Positions 22,072-34,587 of a DNA stretch of 64,000 bases are shown piece by piece (the stretch's first letter is position 1; each line of letters opens with the position of its first letter). The notes below the pieces were generated by a model that worked only from the letters and a program-made list of their open reading frames with translations, had not been told where the DNA came from and searched no databases. A program made the translations under genes and the position numbers. Origin of the DNA: Roridomyces roridus (Eukaryota > Basidiomycota > Agaricomycetes > Agaricales > Mycenaceae); NCBI GenBank assembly GCA_029378245.1, contig JARKIF010000013.1:1612001-1676000 (forward strand), in the 5' to 3' direction.

Positions 22072-22358
22072 GCCCTAATACCACAAAGGGATGCTTAGGA
22101 AAGTTGATGCAGCACAAAAACAGGCATCACTTCGAGGCGTCCTGAAGATACTTACAAAGGATTTCAACAACAGAAGAAATGGGCAAAAGAAAAAAATTAC
22201 CAGCGAATTCGAAAGCATCTCCAATAAGCGTCGAACCCGAATTGAACGGTTTAGAACGGGTGCGGTGTGTCGACACTCAAGCATTACACCGCCAGGCGGC
22301 CATCGTTTTGATTCAAATATTGACGGAACTCACTCCCATCTTGTAAAATCTCAAGACA

Positions 22359-24608
22359 CTACTCCATTTTCGAGAACCAAACTTCTGCACGCTCTCGAAC
22401 AGTTTCGCCCTGAAGAGGTTCAGCCCCTTGCCCGGGACCCCACACACCAATGAGCGCAAATCCAACATCTTCTCCGTCGACTTCAAATTCGGCCTCGAAC
22501 TGGCCCGTCTTCCTTACCCAGGGCACATCGCCGTCTAGCTGCAACGGATTTTCAGTTCAAGCTTCTCAACGCATACAGAGGCAGACACTCACAACATTCA
22601 GCACGGTCGCATTGAACTTATCGCCCTCATAATGCGACAACAGCAAGTGGTTGGACGCCGTTGTGTCGTGTCTCGCAATCAACATGGGAACCGCAGAGTC
22701 GAGCACGGTGGGCAACAGATCTCCGAATGTCTGAGAGATATCAGTGCAAGAGGAGCCACTAGTGGCGTTATGCCAAAAGAGACAAAAGTCGCGGCTGCGG
22801 TATCCTGCGTTGTGGTATTTTCCGGCGAGCGCGGTGTAAGGTACCGAGGGAGGTGCAGCATCTTTGGGACGGGGAAGCGAAGGCGTTGGGGCGGCTGCCA
22901 CTAATTTCTCTCGATACCTGCGCTTATGTTAATCGAGGACTGGATATAAACATTCTGACGACAAACCGTGCGGTCCAATCAATGTATGGATGGAGAGAAA
23001 GGACTTCGTCGACGATGCGGTACTTGATAGATTCCCTGATGAATGTTCCGAGCTCTTCGTCATTCGTCAGGACGGCGACGCCAAAGTTTTCCGATGGGAA
23101 TCGAGCGACTTGACTCTTGAAGCCTTGGCCATGTCCGTAAAGAGATTACAGATGAAGACGAGAAACTGCAGACCTGGGATCGAGCCGCCGTGCTGAAATA
23201 AATGAAGCATCAAACGAACAGTGTGGCCAAGGATGCCTTACCTCGATCATTTCTGCGACGGTGAATGAGAATCACAGTACGAGTCGTGCCGCGGAAAACT
23301 CACCGAATCCTCTGTAGGTACCACGCATCTGCCCACCGCCATATACCACCGGCGAAAGTTCAGGATACCCCCTGTTCGAGATGAGGACGGAAAACTGGAC
23401 AAGGATGACGACGCACGCAATAGGCTTATATACAGTCACCCCAGTCGCAACTTTCTGAATCACACTGGCCGGAATGACACTCTCGTTGGCTTGATTGGTT
23501 CCCTCCCGCAAGAGCGCTTGCAGCCAGATGGCCTGTAGGTCCATGTGAGCATGGGGGAGAACTGAGCACAAAAGCATACCATATCGTGTGCGCTAGAGAT
23601 GACTCCACCAGCGCCCGAGATCACTAGACGAGAATGAGTATCAGCTCGAGTAACGAAGGTACTCCTCACTGTGCGTGCTACTTATACTTTGATCCCAGAA
23701 AGGAAGGACTCGGACGTTGCCTTGGTCGAAAGGATCGTCAGTCAAGTTGGCGTCCTGCCTCGTGAATCCGTCGGCCAATCTGCCAGTCGCGACTGCGTCG
23801 TCATAAAAATATGTGGTAGCATTCAATCCAAAGGGCGCGAAGACATTGTCGTGGACGTATTGCTCGAACGGGATGTCCACCAGCGTCTTTGAGAACGACG
23901 AGAGGACTGTATACATGTGGTTGTTGTACTGCGTCTGTTCCCGGAAGCCTGCAGACGGTCGTAGATATTGAAGTCGAGCAATCTGGATGCGAGGTTAACA
24001 GACAGACGCACGAGCAAAAAAAAAGCGACAATATCTTCAACTCCGTCCTCCCAACCCTCTATGAGATCATGCAGCGGAATTCCAGTACGGTGGCTCATAA
24101 TATCGACGATCGTGCTCTCGCTCGTGGCCACCGGATCCGCGAGCTTCCACCCAGGAACAATAGACGCGACTTTCGAATTCCACGAAATCCCGGGCGACAG
24201 CGTCTCGTTGGAAATCAAAAGCCCCGTAGCCAGCACATCAAAAAGCTAGGCAGCGTTTTCAGAACCTAGAAAACTGTGAGGTGTACCACAACGCACCTTG
24301 GAATTCGATCCAAGAGAAAAGAGTGTATGCTCATCGACTTTGTCTCCAGCACCAGTAGCGTTCCCATACCCTTTGCTCTCGAGTTTCCATGTCCCCGAAG
24401 CGGTCTTGCGCGCCACCGCCACTCCAGCGCCCCCAGGCGTCTTGAACTCTGCCAAGATCTCTTGGATGGCTGCGTCCAGCCCGACATTGAGTATCGGGGC
24501 CTCTTCGTCCAAGGAGATGGAGGAGAATGCCTGCTGTTGCTGTCCCAACACAGCTGCCAGGCTTGCGGCAGGAAGGGCGCAGAAAGACAGGAAGCCTGCT
24601 AGATGCAT
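22359..24608 (-). CDS. Serine beta-lactamase-like secreted protein, copy A
   Basis: A 580-residue member of the class C beta-lactamase/penicillin-binding-protein-like serine hydrolases. Eleven exons can be joined in frame (1743 nt): 24608-24297, 24245-24030, 23982-23688, 23623-23580, 23532-23417, 23371-23304, 23252-23242, 23192-23174, 23123-22967, 22917-22593, 22538-22359. A signal peptide starts MHLAGFLSFCALPAASLAA. The SxxK nucleophile motif is SNSK (101-104, end of exon 1), the YxN motif is YNN (195-197), and HGG (355-357), in place of KTG, lies at the start of a 19 nt exon preceded by an 11 nt exon. A C-terminal beta-rich domain follows. Fungal members hydrolyse esters or amides; the substrate here is unknown. 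This is the only copy with no visible lesion. Confidence 0.88.
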
Positions 24609-25288
24609 GCTACTGGGAGGGCAGAACGAGACAGTCCGCAGCGATAAGTGGTATCAGGTGGTATCTCAGCGCTGCGCGCGCAGTAACCGGTTCACGCTTC
24701 CCATCATGTCCCTGAATTATTCACGCGCAAGATTGGCGCAAATATCAGTTTTCAATTTTGCGCCTTGGCAAATCAAGTGATACGATTGTCAGCTCCGAAT
24801 GGCCGTGGCCCGTGAGCCGGTAGAGATACACAATCCGCCAAAGACCGACGGGGCATGAATAAAGGATGAGAGCGATGGTTGGCAACCAATGTTCGAGGCA
24901 GCGAGCAGACAAGGCGTCACAAGGGGCAGCCGAGTGGACGTGTCCATGTCAGCACTGGCGATCAATCAGTGTCGAAGACTTGACCTCTTGCGTGGCGAAA
25001 AAAAACATGCAAAGCATTGAAGTAATGGTTACAGTACTAGTGTAGATATCGTAGTTACGTCGTCATTCAAACCAAGCAAAAAATTGACGAAGACCCAAGA
25101 CCCAAGGGAGGCCCGAGGGAGGCGACATGGGGATGTGAGATCCAACTAAATTGCTCGATGTCACGCGTATATCCAAGAAGACGACGACGGGGTTAGCCCG
25201 CAAAGACGTACGGATGTCCGTGGACCATCGGGAATGGGAGGCCAAGGTTGAGAGGCGGAGGTTGTTAGAATTTTGAATGTGAAAGATA
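24609..25288. repeat. Spacer repeat between beta-lactamase copies
   Basis: The spacer between copies A and B. Its reverse complement is found again in order at 34588-35193, upstream of copy C, with many small indels. It contains the block about 25195-25230 that matches the sequence directly following the first F-box gene. It shows that copy C was derived from a tandem array together with its upstream spacer. Confidence 0.7.
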
Positions 25289-27532
25289 CTACTCCATTTT
25301 CGAGAACCAAACTTCCGCGCGCTCTCGAACAGTTTCGCCCTGAAGAGGTTCAGCCCCTTGCCCGGGACCCCACACACCAATGAGCGCAAATCCAACATCT
25401 TCTCCGTCGACTTCAAATTCGGCCTCGAACTGGTCCGTCTTCCTCACCCAGGGCGCATCACCGTCTAGCTGCAATGACTTTCAGTTCAAGCTTCTCAAGC
25501 CACACACACGCAGGCACTCACAACGTTCAGCACGGTCACGTTGAACTTGTCGCCCTCATAATGTGACAACCGCAGGTGGTTGCCCGCCCCTGTATCGTGT
25601 CTCGCAATCAACATGGGAACTGCAGAGTCGAGCACGCTGGGTAAGATCTCCGAATGTCAGGGAGATATCAGTGCAAGAGGAACCATGAGTGGCGTTATGC
25701 CAAAAGAGACAGAAGTCGAGGCTGCGGTATCCTGCGTTGTGGTATTTGCCAGCGAGCGCGGTATAAGGTACCGAGGGAGGTGCAGCATCTTTGGAACGGG
25801 GAATGGAAGGCGGTGGAACTGCTGCAGCTACTTGCTCTCGATACCTGCGTATATGTTAATCAAGGACTACATATAAATATTCTGACGACAAACCGTGCGG
25901 TCCAATCAATGTATGGATGGAGGGAAAGGACTTCGTCGACGATGCGATACTTGATAGATTCCCTGATGGATGCTCCGAGCTCCTCGTCATTCGTCAGGAC
26001 GGCGACACCAAAGTTTTCTGATGGGAATCGAGCGACTTGACTTTTGAAGCCTTGGGCATGTCAGTAAGGAGATTGAAGATGAAGATGACAAACTACAGAC
26101 CTGGGGCCGCGCCTCCGTGCTGAAATAAATGAGGCATTGAACGAACAGTGTGGCCACGAAGACCTTACCTCAATCATTTCTGCCACAGCGAATGAGAATC
26201 ATACAACTCGTGCCGCGATAAACTCACCGAATCCTCTGTACGTACCACGCAGCTGCCCACCGCCATACACCCCAGGCGAAAGTTCAGGATACCGCCTGTT
26301 CAAGGTGAAGAGGGGAAACTGGACAAAGATGACGACTCACGCAATAGGGAAATACACAGTCACCCCAGTCGCAACTTTCTGAATCACACTGGCCGGAATG
26401 ACAGTCTCGTTTGCTTGATTGGTTCCCTCCTGCAAGAGCGCTTGCAGCCAGATCGCCTGCGAATGTATGTGAGCATGAACGCAAGGGAGGTAGAAGTACA
26501 AAAGTATACCATGTCGTGCGCACTAGAGATTACTCCACCAGCCCCCGAGATGGCTAGACGAGAATGAGTGTCGAGTCGAGTAGTGAGAGAAGGTAAATCT
26601 TCACCGTGCGTGCTACTTTGATCCCAGTAAGGAAGGACTCGGACTGTGCCTTGGTCGAAAGGATCGTGGGTCAAGTTGGCGTCTTGCCTCGTGAACCCGT
26701 CGGCCAATCTGCCTGTCGCAACTGCGTCGGCATAGAAGTACGTGGTCGCATTCAAGCCAAAAGGGACAAAGATATTGTCGTGGACGTATTGCTCAAACGG
26801 TGTATCCACCAGTGTCTTTGGGAACGACGAGAGGACGGTGTACATATGGTTGTTGTATTGCGCCAGTTCCCGGAAGCCTGCAGACGGTCGTAGATATTGA
26901 AGTCGAGCAATCTGAATGCGAGGTTAAAGACAGACGGATGGGTGAGAGAAAAAGCTGACAATATCTTCAACTCCGTCCTCCCAACCCTCCATGAGATCAT
27001 GCCGCGGAAGTCCAGTACGGTGGCTCATAATATCGACGATCGTGCTCTCGCTCGTGGCCACCGGATCCGCAAGTTTCCACCCAGGAACGATCGACGCGAC
27101 TTTAGAGTTCCACAAAATCCTGGGCGACAGCGTCTCGTTCGATATCAAAAGCCCCGTAGCCAGCACATCGAAAAGCTAGGCAGCGTGTTCAGAACCTAGG
27201 AAACTGTGAAGTGTACTACAACGCACCTTGGAATTCGATCCAATAGAAAAGAGCGTATGCTCATCGACCTTGTCTCCAGCGCCAGTAGCATTTCCGTACC
27301 CTTTGCTCTCGAGTCTCCAAGTCCCCGCAGCGGTCTTGCGCGCCACCGCCACTCCAGCGCCCCCAGGTGACTTGAATTCTGCCAAGATCTCTTGGATGGC
27401 TGCGTCCAGCCCGGCATTAAGTATCGGGGCCTCTTCGTCCAGGGAGTTGGAAGAAAATGGTTGCTGTCCAAGTGATGCTGCAAGGCTTGCGGCGAGAAGT
27501 GCGCAGAAAGCCAGGAAGCCTGTTAGATGCAT
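25289..27532 (-). pseudogene. Serine beta-lactamase-like gene, copy B (frameshifted)
   Basis: Tandem paralogue of copy A with the same exon plan, signal peptide (MHLTGFLAFCALLAASLAA), SNSK at the end of exon 1, YNN, and HGG. At about 25640, after FGDL, it lacks 2 nt that copies A and C possess (GATCTTACCC against GATCTGTTGCCC). The frame then shifts and ends about 30 codons later, so the C-terminal domain would be lost. The catalytic motifs lie upstream of the lesion, so a truncated protein of about 450 residues remains possible. Everything else, including the last exon, is well preserved, so the lesion is recent or lies outside the essential part. Confidence 0.82.
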
Positions 27533-27619
27533 TTTGCTGGGAGGGCAGAATGAGATAGTCCGCAGCTAAAAATGGTATCTCAGCTCCCTTTAACAGTCTC
27601 GCCGCCCATGATGTTGCAA

Positions 27620-27870
27620 TTACGTAGATGTCAGCTGTGTCGAGATCTTCCATGTTGAAATTTCTGGAACCAACCTCCGTGATCCTGGCAAACTTCCTCC
27701 CTCGACTCCAGCTTGCTTGGAGTCGACACCCCATACGCCGTTGAGGGCGAACCCCAGCCTGTCCTCAGTCCGAGGACGCAAATTGAGCCTCGAAGCCCTC
27801 AATCTTCTTCGCCAAAAGCCGTCGTTGGTTGGCTGAATCCGATGGCGAAAAGAGTATCCTCGCAACAGCA
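27620..27870 (-). pseudogene. Relic 3' end of a fourth beta-lactamase-like copy
   Basis: Reading minus, FEAQFASSD then a stop, then RLGFALNGVWG, matches FEAEFEVDGEDVGFALIGVWG of the last exon in copies A and B, followed by a diverged counterpart of the terminal codons. No upstream exons remain before the MOB4 promoter region. It marks the inner end of the left arm. Confidence 0.65.
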
Positions 27871-28219
27871 CTTCCAAGATTGAGACGTGAATTGAATATT
27901 GAGGATTGAGCTTCGCAAAGGAAGGGATTTTTATGCCGAATGAGGCTCTGCTGCGTAGACTGTCGCGGCCCAACACAAAGTGCAAAATGGCACAGTCCAA
28001 GAAAAAAAGAGTTTACCAACGCGTGTACGATGACAGATCGGCGTCAGGTGCGGGGCTTTCAATTTTTTTCTGCGCCCACATATATGGAGTAGCGGTGAGG
28101 ACACTGGAGTCGTCCACATGCGTAAGGGACATCGCGGTGAAGAAGAAACAGTCGGGCGTGGGAACTTTATACCGCATCAAGACCTGTCAACTCCGTCGTG
28201 GCTTTCGTGTTGTCCCGCC

Positions 28220-30165
28220 ATGGCTCAAGTGCAGCGGCCCCTTCGAGGCTCGCGCATCTCCGCCTTCTACCCCGTCAAGAACCTGCCGTCCCTCTCTTCC
28301 CTCGACAGCGCCTTCCAGCTGCAAGAGTACATCTCGCTGCTCATCCGCCTCGACGTGCACGACGTTGACGCAATCGTCTCTGTCCCTGGCCGCGGGAAGC
28401 AAAAAGAGAAGGAGAAGGAGAAGGAAGTAGACGCTGGCGACGATGGGAAGAAGACAGAGGTCACTGTGGATGAGGCCTGTTGGAAGTACGAGCAACTGCG
28501 GTGCGTCTGTATTACACGTCGTGGCGATTCATTCATCCAGCGCGTAACAGACGACTGGCGCAGGACCTCTCGCACCCGCTCATCACGATGCTGCAGCAAG
28601 TCTGTACGCGTACGACTTGTCCTGAGATGAAGGCAGGCGAATGGCTGTATTTATGTGTGGCTCACGGAAACGACGGGGCTATGGAGGTGCGTTAAGCGCG
28701 TCGTGACTTCGCTGAACTTACTGACGCCATCTTGTCTAGCAATGCTGCGCCATTGACTACATCCTCCACACCCTCGACAGCGCCACCGCCCTCCTCAACT
28801 CGCCCCGTGCCTTCCCTTCAAGGTATGTCCTCTTTCCCATTTCTCCGAGCAATCCATTTTCATATCCCCAGACTCCAAATCCCTCCCACCTCCCACCGGC
28901 ATTTCTCCTCCCTCGCCCGACGGCTGGGCCGCATCTTTGCACACGCATTCTTTCACCACCGCGAGGAATTCGAGCAGGCCGAAGCCGAGAGCTCGCTCTA
29001 CGCCCGCTTCCTCGCGCTCACTGAAAAATTCGATCTCGTGCCTGCAGATTTCCTCGTCATCCCGAGTCGGGCTGTTGGCAATGCAGAGAACAGTAGGACA
29101 GATCGCCGCATGAGCGTCGTCCCCCTCGCCGACGTACCGCCTCCGACTCTCCTCGGTGCTGCGTTGCACGTCGACGTACCACCCACTGTGCCCGCCTCTA
29201 CCTCAGAAGGCGCCACTGGACGGGAGAAGAGCGCGAGCCCTGACGGGCGCACAGCTCCTAGGTATGGGCGTAGTCGAACGGACACGATGATGCTCGATAC
29301 CGACAAGGACCGGTTCCCTCCTAGTCCTGCGAGCCCGTCGAGTGCGGTGGAAGATGGGCCGCATGGGCTTGCAGCGGCTGTGGCTGAGATGAATCTCGCG
29401 GCGAATCAGGAACGCCAGCAGCAGGCGCATCCTGCGGTGGCGGATTCACCTTCTGTTTCTCCTACAAAGCCTGCGACGCCGCCGGTGGAGGAACCCGTGG
29501 AGGAGAGCGCCCCTCCCGCTCCTGCAGCTCTGGAGCCAGAGCAGGAGACGGATAAAGAGGACCCAGAGGCGCCGAGTCCCTTGACTGACGAGCTGGAGCA
29601 CAAAGAGCAGCTCGCACCCTCGGAGGACGAAGGCCTACAAGTGGTATCGCCTTCGTCGTCGACGGCACCGCAGTCCGAGACGCCCATCTTGACGGAGGTG
29701 GAGCAGGCTTCGCCTACGAGTCCTGCTGGGATTGTTCCTGTTGTGCCGCCGCCTGTTATTCATGTGGAGCCTGCGACGCCGCCTGCGGATGTTACGGAGA
29801 GTATGGAGGCCAAGATGATGATGGAGGAGGCGGTGGATATGGAGATTGAGAAGATGGAGGTGGAGGTGGAGGCGGAGAAAGAGCAAGAGAAAGTGGAGGA
29901 GAGCAAGGAGGTGGAGACGGTTGGGCCTACCATGGTACCGGTGCCAGTGCCTATTCCCAGCGAGACCGCGGTGGAGGCAGAGGCAGAAGCGAAAGTGGAG
30001 GACCCCGTTGTCGCTGACGCACCTGCTGCTCCAGCTCCAGTTGACGTGAACCAGGAGGAGGTCGAGGTCGAAGCCACTTCTACGACCCAGGAGGAGGACT
30101 TGACGGAAAAGCTGATGTCGTCGGAGGGGAGCAGTGAGGGGGCTGAGGTCCAGCCAATGCCATGA
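28220..30165 (+). CDS. mob4: MOB4/phocein-family protein with long disordered tail
   Basis: MOB kinase-adaptor family, phocein branch, a subunit of the STRIPAK phosphatase-kinase complex (MOB-3 in filamentous ascomycetes). Four exons: 28220-28500, 28551-28686, 28740-28822, 28872-30165, giving 597 residues. Family marks: SLDSAFQLQEYISLLIRLD at the start; CPEMKAGEWLYLCVAH with zinc-binding Cys/His; CCAIDYILHTLDSA; FPSR; RIFAHAFFHHREEFEQ with the second His pair; and FLALTEKFDLVPADFLVIPS. A Lys/Glu run (KEKEKEKE) interrupts the N-terminal part. From about residue 234 to the end the chain is low-complexity, rich in Pro, Glu, Ala and Val, about 360 residues, far longer than the animal protein (about 225 in total). 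The start ATG gives MAQVQRPLRGSRI. Confidence 0.92.
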
Positions 30166-30351
30166 GGCAGAGGCTTAAAATCCCCTTGATGTGAATATCG
30201 AGCGAGCTTGCTCGCAACGTGGATTACTTGTTACTTTGACGCTTAGCTTTTCATTCATTCATTCGTGTTCTATAGAATCGTTTCTTTCACATTCTTCAAA
30301 TTCGTTCTTGTGTATTTCAGGCATTGCCTGGGTCTACTACACCTTCTAAAT

Positions 30352-31883
30352 CTAACCACGGTCGGTGAGCTTTGGATTAACCGCACTCCGTCGGACAAAG
30401 ACGGGGTCTCCAACGCTAACGACGCCAGAGGCCTCGACCGGGACAGTGTACATGCTACATCATCTCTGAGTACGCAATCCCACTCAATGACGAAAAGAGA
30501 GCCTCACCCAAAACAATACTTTGTCGGCGCCAGGCTGTCGACTTTACGATACTGCATCATGGCGTTATTGGGCATCTGCGGGTCGCGAGTGCCTGATTCG
30601 GTGTCTACGTTGGGGAACATGCAGCGCGGACAGCGTGCTGGGAGGAGGAAGCTCTTGTTATCGCCTGTGATAATTTCCTGCCAATCGTCCTCGCCATAAG
30701 GCTCGTCGACGCCGCTTACGATGATATTTGGGCGGAAGCGTTCGATTAAGAGGCGTTTGGAGGTTGCCCAGGCTGCGTCGGGGGCTGAGGCGTCGGGGGC
30801 TGGGTCGCAGCCTTCTTTGAGGGGTGATTTGAGCTCGCCGCGGGCCATGGCGCGGACGTTGGCTTCGGCGTCGGAGAGGGAGGCGGTGGAGCAGAGGAGG
30901 AAGGGGCTTGCGTCGGGGTAGCGGACGGTTGAGCCGCCGGTGTAGGCGAGTGGGGAGGGGTCGAAGGGGATGTCTGGGTCGAGAGGGCGGGGGGCGGGGG
31001 TGTTCATCACGAGGAGAACGCGTCGGCCGATGTAGGAGGAGAGGATTTCAGATGGAGAGCCGTCATCGGAGAGTGAGGTGCTCTCGGCGATGTATCCTTC
31101 GCAGGAGTGCCCCCATAGGATGAACCCGCTGTATTTGTCCCATCCACTTAGAGTTTCTGGGCTGGGGTCCAGGGGAACACTGAAGGAGGGAGTGGAGGGG
31201 GAGTCGGGGAAGGTGACTTCCAGGACGCCGCCGTCAGGGGAAGATGGGTCGCGTTTGATTATGGGGAACACGCGCACCAACTGGATACACAGTCAGGCCA
31301 AAAAAAAGGAGCAAAGTGAAGACGACCTTGATACCGCGATTATCGCGGGCAGACAGTTGCTTGTTCTTTTCGACGTCCACAACCATCCATTTCCTATCAA
31401 ACTGAAAATTGTGAGAATGACTCGAGGATGAGAGGGGCACATACCTTGAATCCCTCGTGGTCATAAGGGGAGCTGGTCAGGTCTATCCCTGCGCAACTCT
31501 GTAGGATGGCAATGAAAGGGTACTCGAGAGTCCTGGGAACAAGAAATATACCTTGATAGGGTAGACTGAGGGCTCCTGGTCAAGGTACATGCTTTCACGG
31601 GTGGATTCTCAACTCACCCATGATCCTGCTAATTCTGAGGTCCTTTCCGTGGACGGTATCTACCTTTCGGACCCATTTGTATAACTTACATTTGAGTTTT
31701 CCGGCGTTTCGCGGGTAGCAGACTTTTGCGCTCACATATTTTGAGAAACTGGTCTATGCGTCACGTTATAAAAGGCCTCTGGGGAGGTAGGATGAGTACC
31801 TTGCGGGTCAGAATGTAGAGAGAGACAGAGCCAATGGCAAGCAGCAGTAGTGGCCGAGATGGGACATAATTAAGTCCGAGCAT
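30352..31883 (-). CDS. MOSC-domain protein, mARC-like, membrane-anchored
   Basis: A 412-residue protein resembling mitochondrial amidoxime-reducing component (mARC), a molybdenum-cofactor enzyme. Seven exons: 31883-31800, 31753-31618, 31565-31552, 31498-31445, 31401-31327, 31280-30508, 30454-30352, total 1239 nt in frame. Exon 1 encodes a single N-terminal membrane helix (RPLLLLAIGSVSLYIL). A 14 nt exon contributes to VYPIKSCAGIDL, the start of the MOSC N-terminal barrel. FDRKWMVVDVEKNKQLSARD follows. In the MOSC domain RFRPNIIVSG and PARCPRCMFPNVDTESG are clear; a cysteine in the latter is the expected Mo ligand. The end reads YCFGMYTVPVEASGVVSVGDPV. The donor of intron 5 (GTCGTC) is weak; the other sites are good. 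Confidence 0.88.
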
Positions 31884-32398
31884 GATGGTGATTGCCGCCC
31901 AAGGAGCTCTTGCGTTCATTCACCCAACATTATTCTCCTCATCGTCGACGCCTTCTTCACTCCCGGAACCCACGTTTGGGCGACGTTGGAACGAGTCTCC
32001 AAGGAGAACAGGACTGTCTTACATGACATCGGGTGTGTCTACTTGAACCCACATTCCATCCACACCTCGATTCTGATGTTTGTCAAGTCTCCATTCCTAC
32101 CAGAGGTCGGAAATCAACGCCTATTGCCAGATATTCGCATGAGGATAAGTCTGCAATGTCTGGTCCGGTTGTGTGGCGCTCGTGCCAGTGCAAAACCCAG
32201 AGCTTTTTTCTCGCCCTCCCGCATTCCGTCCGCGCGGACCATGACTACCCTCGTCCATTACGGTTGCGGGACCCTCGTCGATGGAATAACCTTCACATTG
32301 CGTTACTTCAGCAAAGCCGACCACGGATTTAAGCGGACCATCGGAATTCCCATGGCCATCATTCCATTGTCCGCCATATTCCTTTCTTTCTTACCACC

Positions 32399-34553
32399 AT
32401 GTCACTCCCTCCGTCCTTCCAGGAACCGCCTACGACACAGAGCCTGGCAGCAGCCCGCGCCACTCTGGACGAGTCCCGCAAGAATGCGTGCTCCCTCACT
32501 GACAAAATCGCCCAGGCCCAGGCTTCGCTCAAACAAATAGTCGCAGAGGCCGAGGCTGCAATCGATGATATGCTCAGGGAGCAGAGCCTCGTGGAGAAGA
32601 CTATTGCGCATACTCAAGTCAGTCTTGTTCTGCTTTTTTTTCTTCCTCTTCAGCTAAAAACGTGTTTTCCGCGTGTTTTCAGGCATACCTCGCCCCCATC
32701 AGGCGACTGCCTGGAGAGCTGCTGAGGGAGCTCTTCTTGTGGTGTTTCGAGGGCCATCCCTGTTGTGCTTGGGTCCTATCTGCTGTGTGCACGACCTGGC
32801 GGTGCCAGGCTCTCAGCATTCCTCGTATATGGTCAAAGGTGCGTCACACCAATCGGGGTCTTTTCGGAGACCCGTGCAGGGCGGTCTCGTTAAGTGAATT
32901 CGCAGATACGCTTGTTCACCAATCAGAGCTCTTCTCCTGACACAATACGACTTTGGCTGGAACGCTCAGGCCCAACAGTTCCTCTCGACATCGAGATCTA
33001 TTTGCGGGTCGTGCAATCGGAGCCTGCTGCCGTCGTGCCATACCCGCGTCGCCGCCGCCACGACTATCTCACCCACACATTCCTGGCAGCGCCGCCGCCG
33101 CCACTTTTTGGCACTGGCCCTTTGCCGGCTCCTGGACATTTGATCGTTCCGCACTTTACACCGAGTGTAACCCCGTTCATCGTCCCGCAACCCGCGATCC
33201 ATCACCATGGCGGTTGGGAATCGCCACCCGCCGTGCCCATGTTTCACGGCCAGGCCGAGTCGGCCGCTCAGCCGAACTTGCATTGGGGTCACATCGCCGT
33301 GTATTACCTCGTACAGCAAATGCACCGCTGGGAACGTTTCGTCTTTCGATTCGATAAGAACTTCGGGTCCATTGCTGCTCTCAAGTCTATAACAGGCGCG
33401 TTGACAGCCTGTGTGCATCTTTCTTACTGATCGGACTCTTTTGCCAGGCGCCGCGCCGCTGTTAAGGGAATTCGAAGTGTCTTCCGCGTCGGCCGTGTTC
33501 TACCCTACAGAATGGGGGTGGCTTCCCTCATCCCGCGCGGTCCCCGGCTGGGTAAACCCTCTCCCGAAGCTGCGCACGCTGACTCTTCAGTATGCGCCCT
33601 TCAAGCCGACCTCGCCCATCTTCCTGCAAGAGGCGACCCAACTGACCACTCTCAACATCCGTGCGCTCCCTGCGTCCCTCATCCCTCTCGATCGCATCCT
33701 TGGCATCATCTCAGCCAACAGTCGCACCCTGAAATCCCTCCGACTGCATTTTTCCTCCGTATCACATGCAGTGCTGCCGCTGCCTGCCAGCACGACGCTC
33801 GACCACCTCGAGGACCTCTACGTCGGAGGCCACCACCTCCTCTCGCAGCTCATCGACACGCTCATTCTCCCTGACCTGTGCGCCCTCGATCTCGACTTTG
33901 ACGCACCGCGGGAACCGATCGAGGAAACCATCTCCTCGCTGTACACCCGTTCGCACAACCCCCCGCTCCGGAGTCTCGCAGTGTCGTATGGCGGGCCGAC
34001 GCCCCCGCCAGGCACGCCTGTTGGTGTCTCTTCGGGGCAGACGCCATCGTCATTCTACTACGGTTACGTCGCAGCAGGGACCGTCGTTTCGTGGGGCTTC
34101 CTCGGGGAGATGGGTGGCTCGCTCGAGGTACTCAAGATTGGCGGAGCAGCACTCGAGTGTCTCATAGGCACGTTGATGGCGCCGGACGATGCTGGGGGAA
34201 CCCTTATGACGGGGCCAAACGGGCCTGGAGGGCCTGCGGTGCCGGGGTGGGCGTGTCCGAAGCTGAGGGAGCTTTATCTGCGGGGATGTCATGCGCATGC
34301 GCATGCGTCGAATGATGGGATTGGGAAGCTGGTCAAGATGGTGGATGCGAGGAACCCCGAGGGCGGGGGGAGTGCGAATGCTGGGATGGGGAGTGGGATG
34401 GTGTCGAGGCTGACGAGGTTGGAGTTGGATGATTGTGGGTTTCAGCTGGGCGGGGATGTGGTGCAGTGGCTGGAGGGTCGGATTGGGAAGGGTGCGGTTG
34501 TTTGCGTGGAGCCGCAGGTGGAAGCGTGCGTTGTTTGCTCCCCTCACTATTGA
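32399..34553 (+). CDS. F-box protein with coiled coil and LRR-like region
   Basis: A 661-residue protein modelled from 32399-32617, 32683-32838, 32906-33410 and 33448-34553. An N-terminal coiled coil (DKIAQAQASLKQIVAEAEAA) precedes the F-box-like segment APIRRLPGELLRELFLWC, the arrangement common in Agaricomycete F-box proteins that recruit substrates to SCF ubiquitin ligases. The C-terminal half has leucine-rich segments (LRTLTLQYAP, LEVLKIGG, LRELYLRGC, LTRLELDDCGF). The third intron would be only 37 nt, which is unusually short, so that junction needs RNA support. An alternative end splices from about 34525 to 34578 and terminates at about 34625 inside sequence that belongs to the duplicated spacer. 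Confidence 0.78.
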
Positions 34554-34587
34554 TTCGGTGCTGATGGCCTTCTTTGCAGGAGGACAC

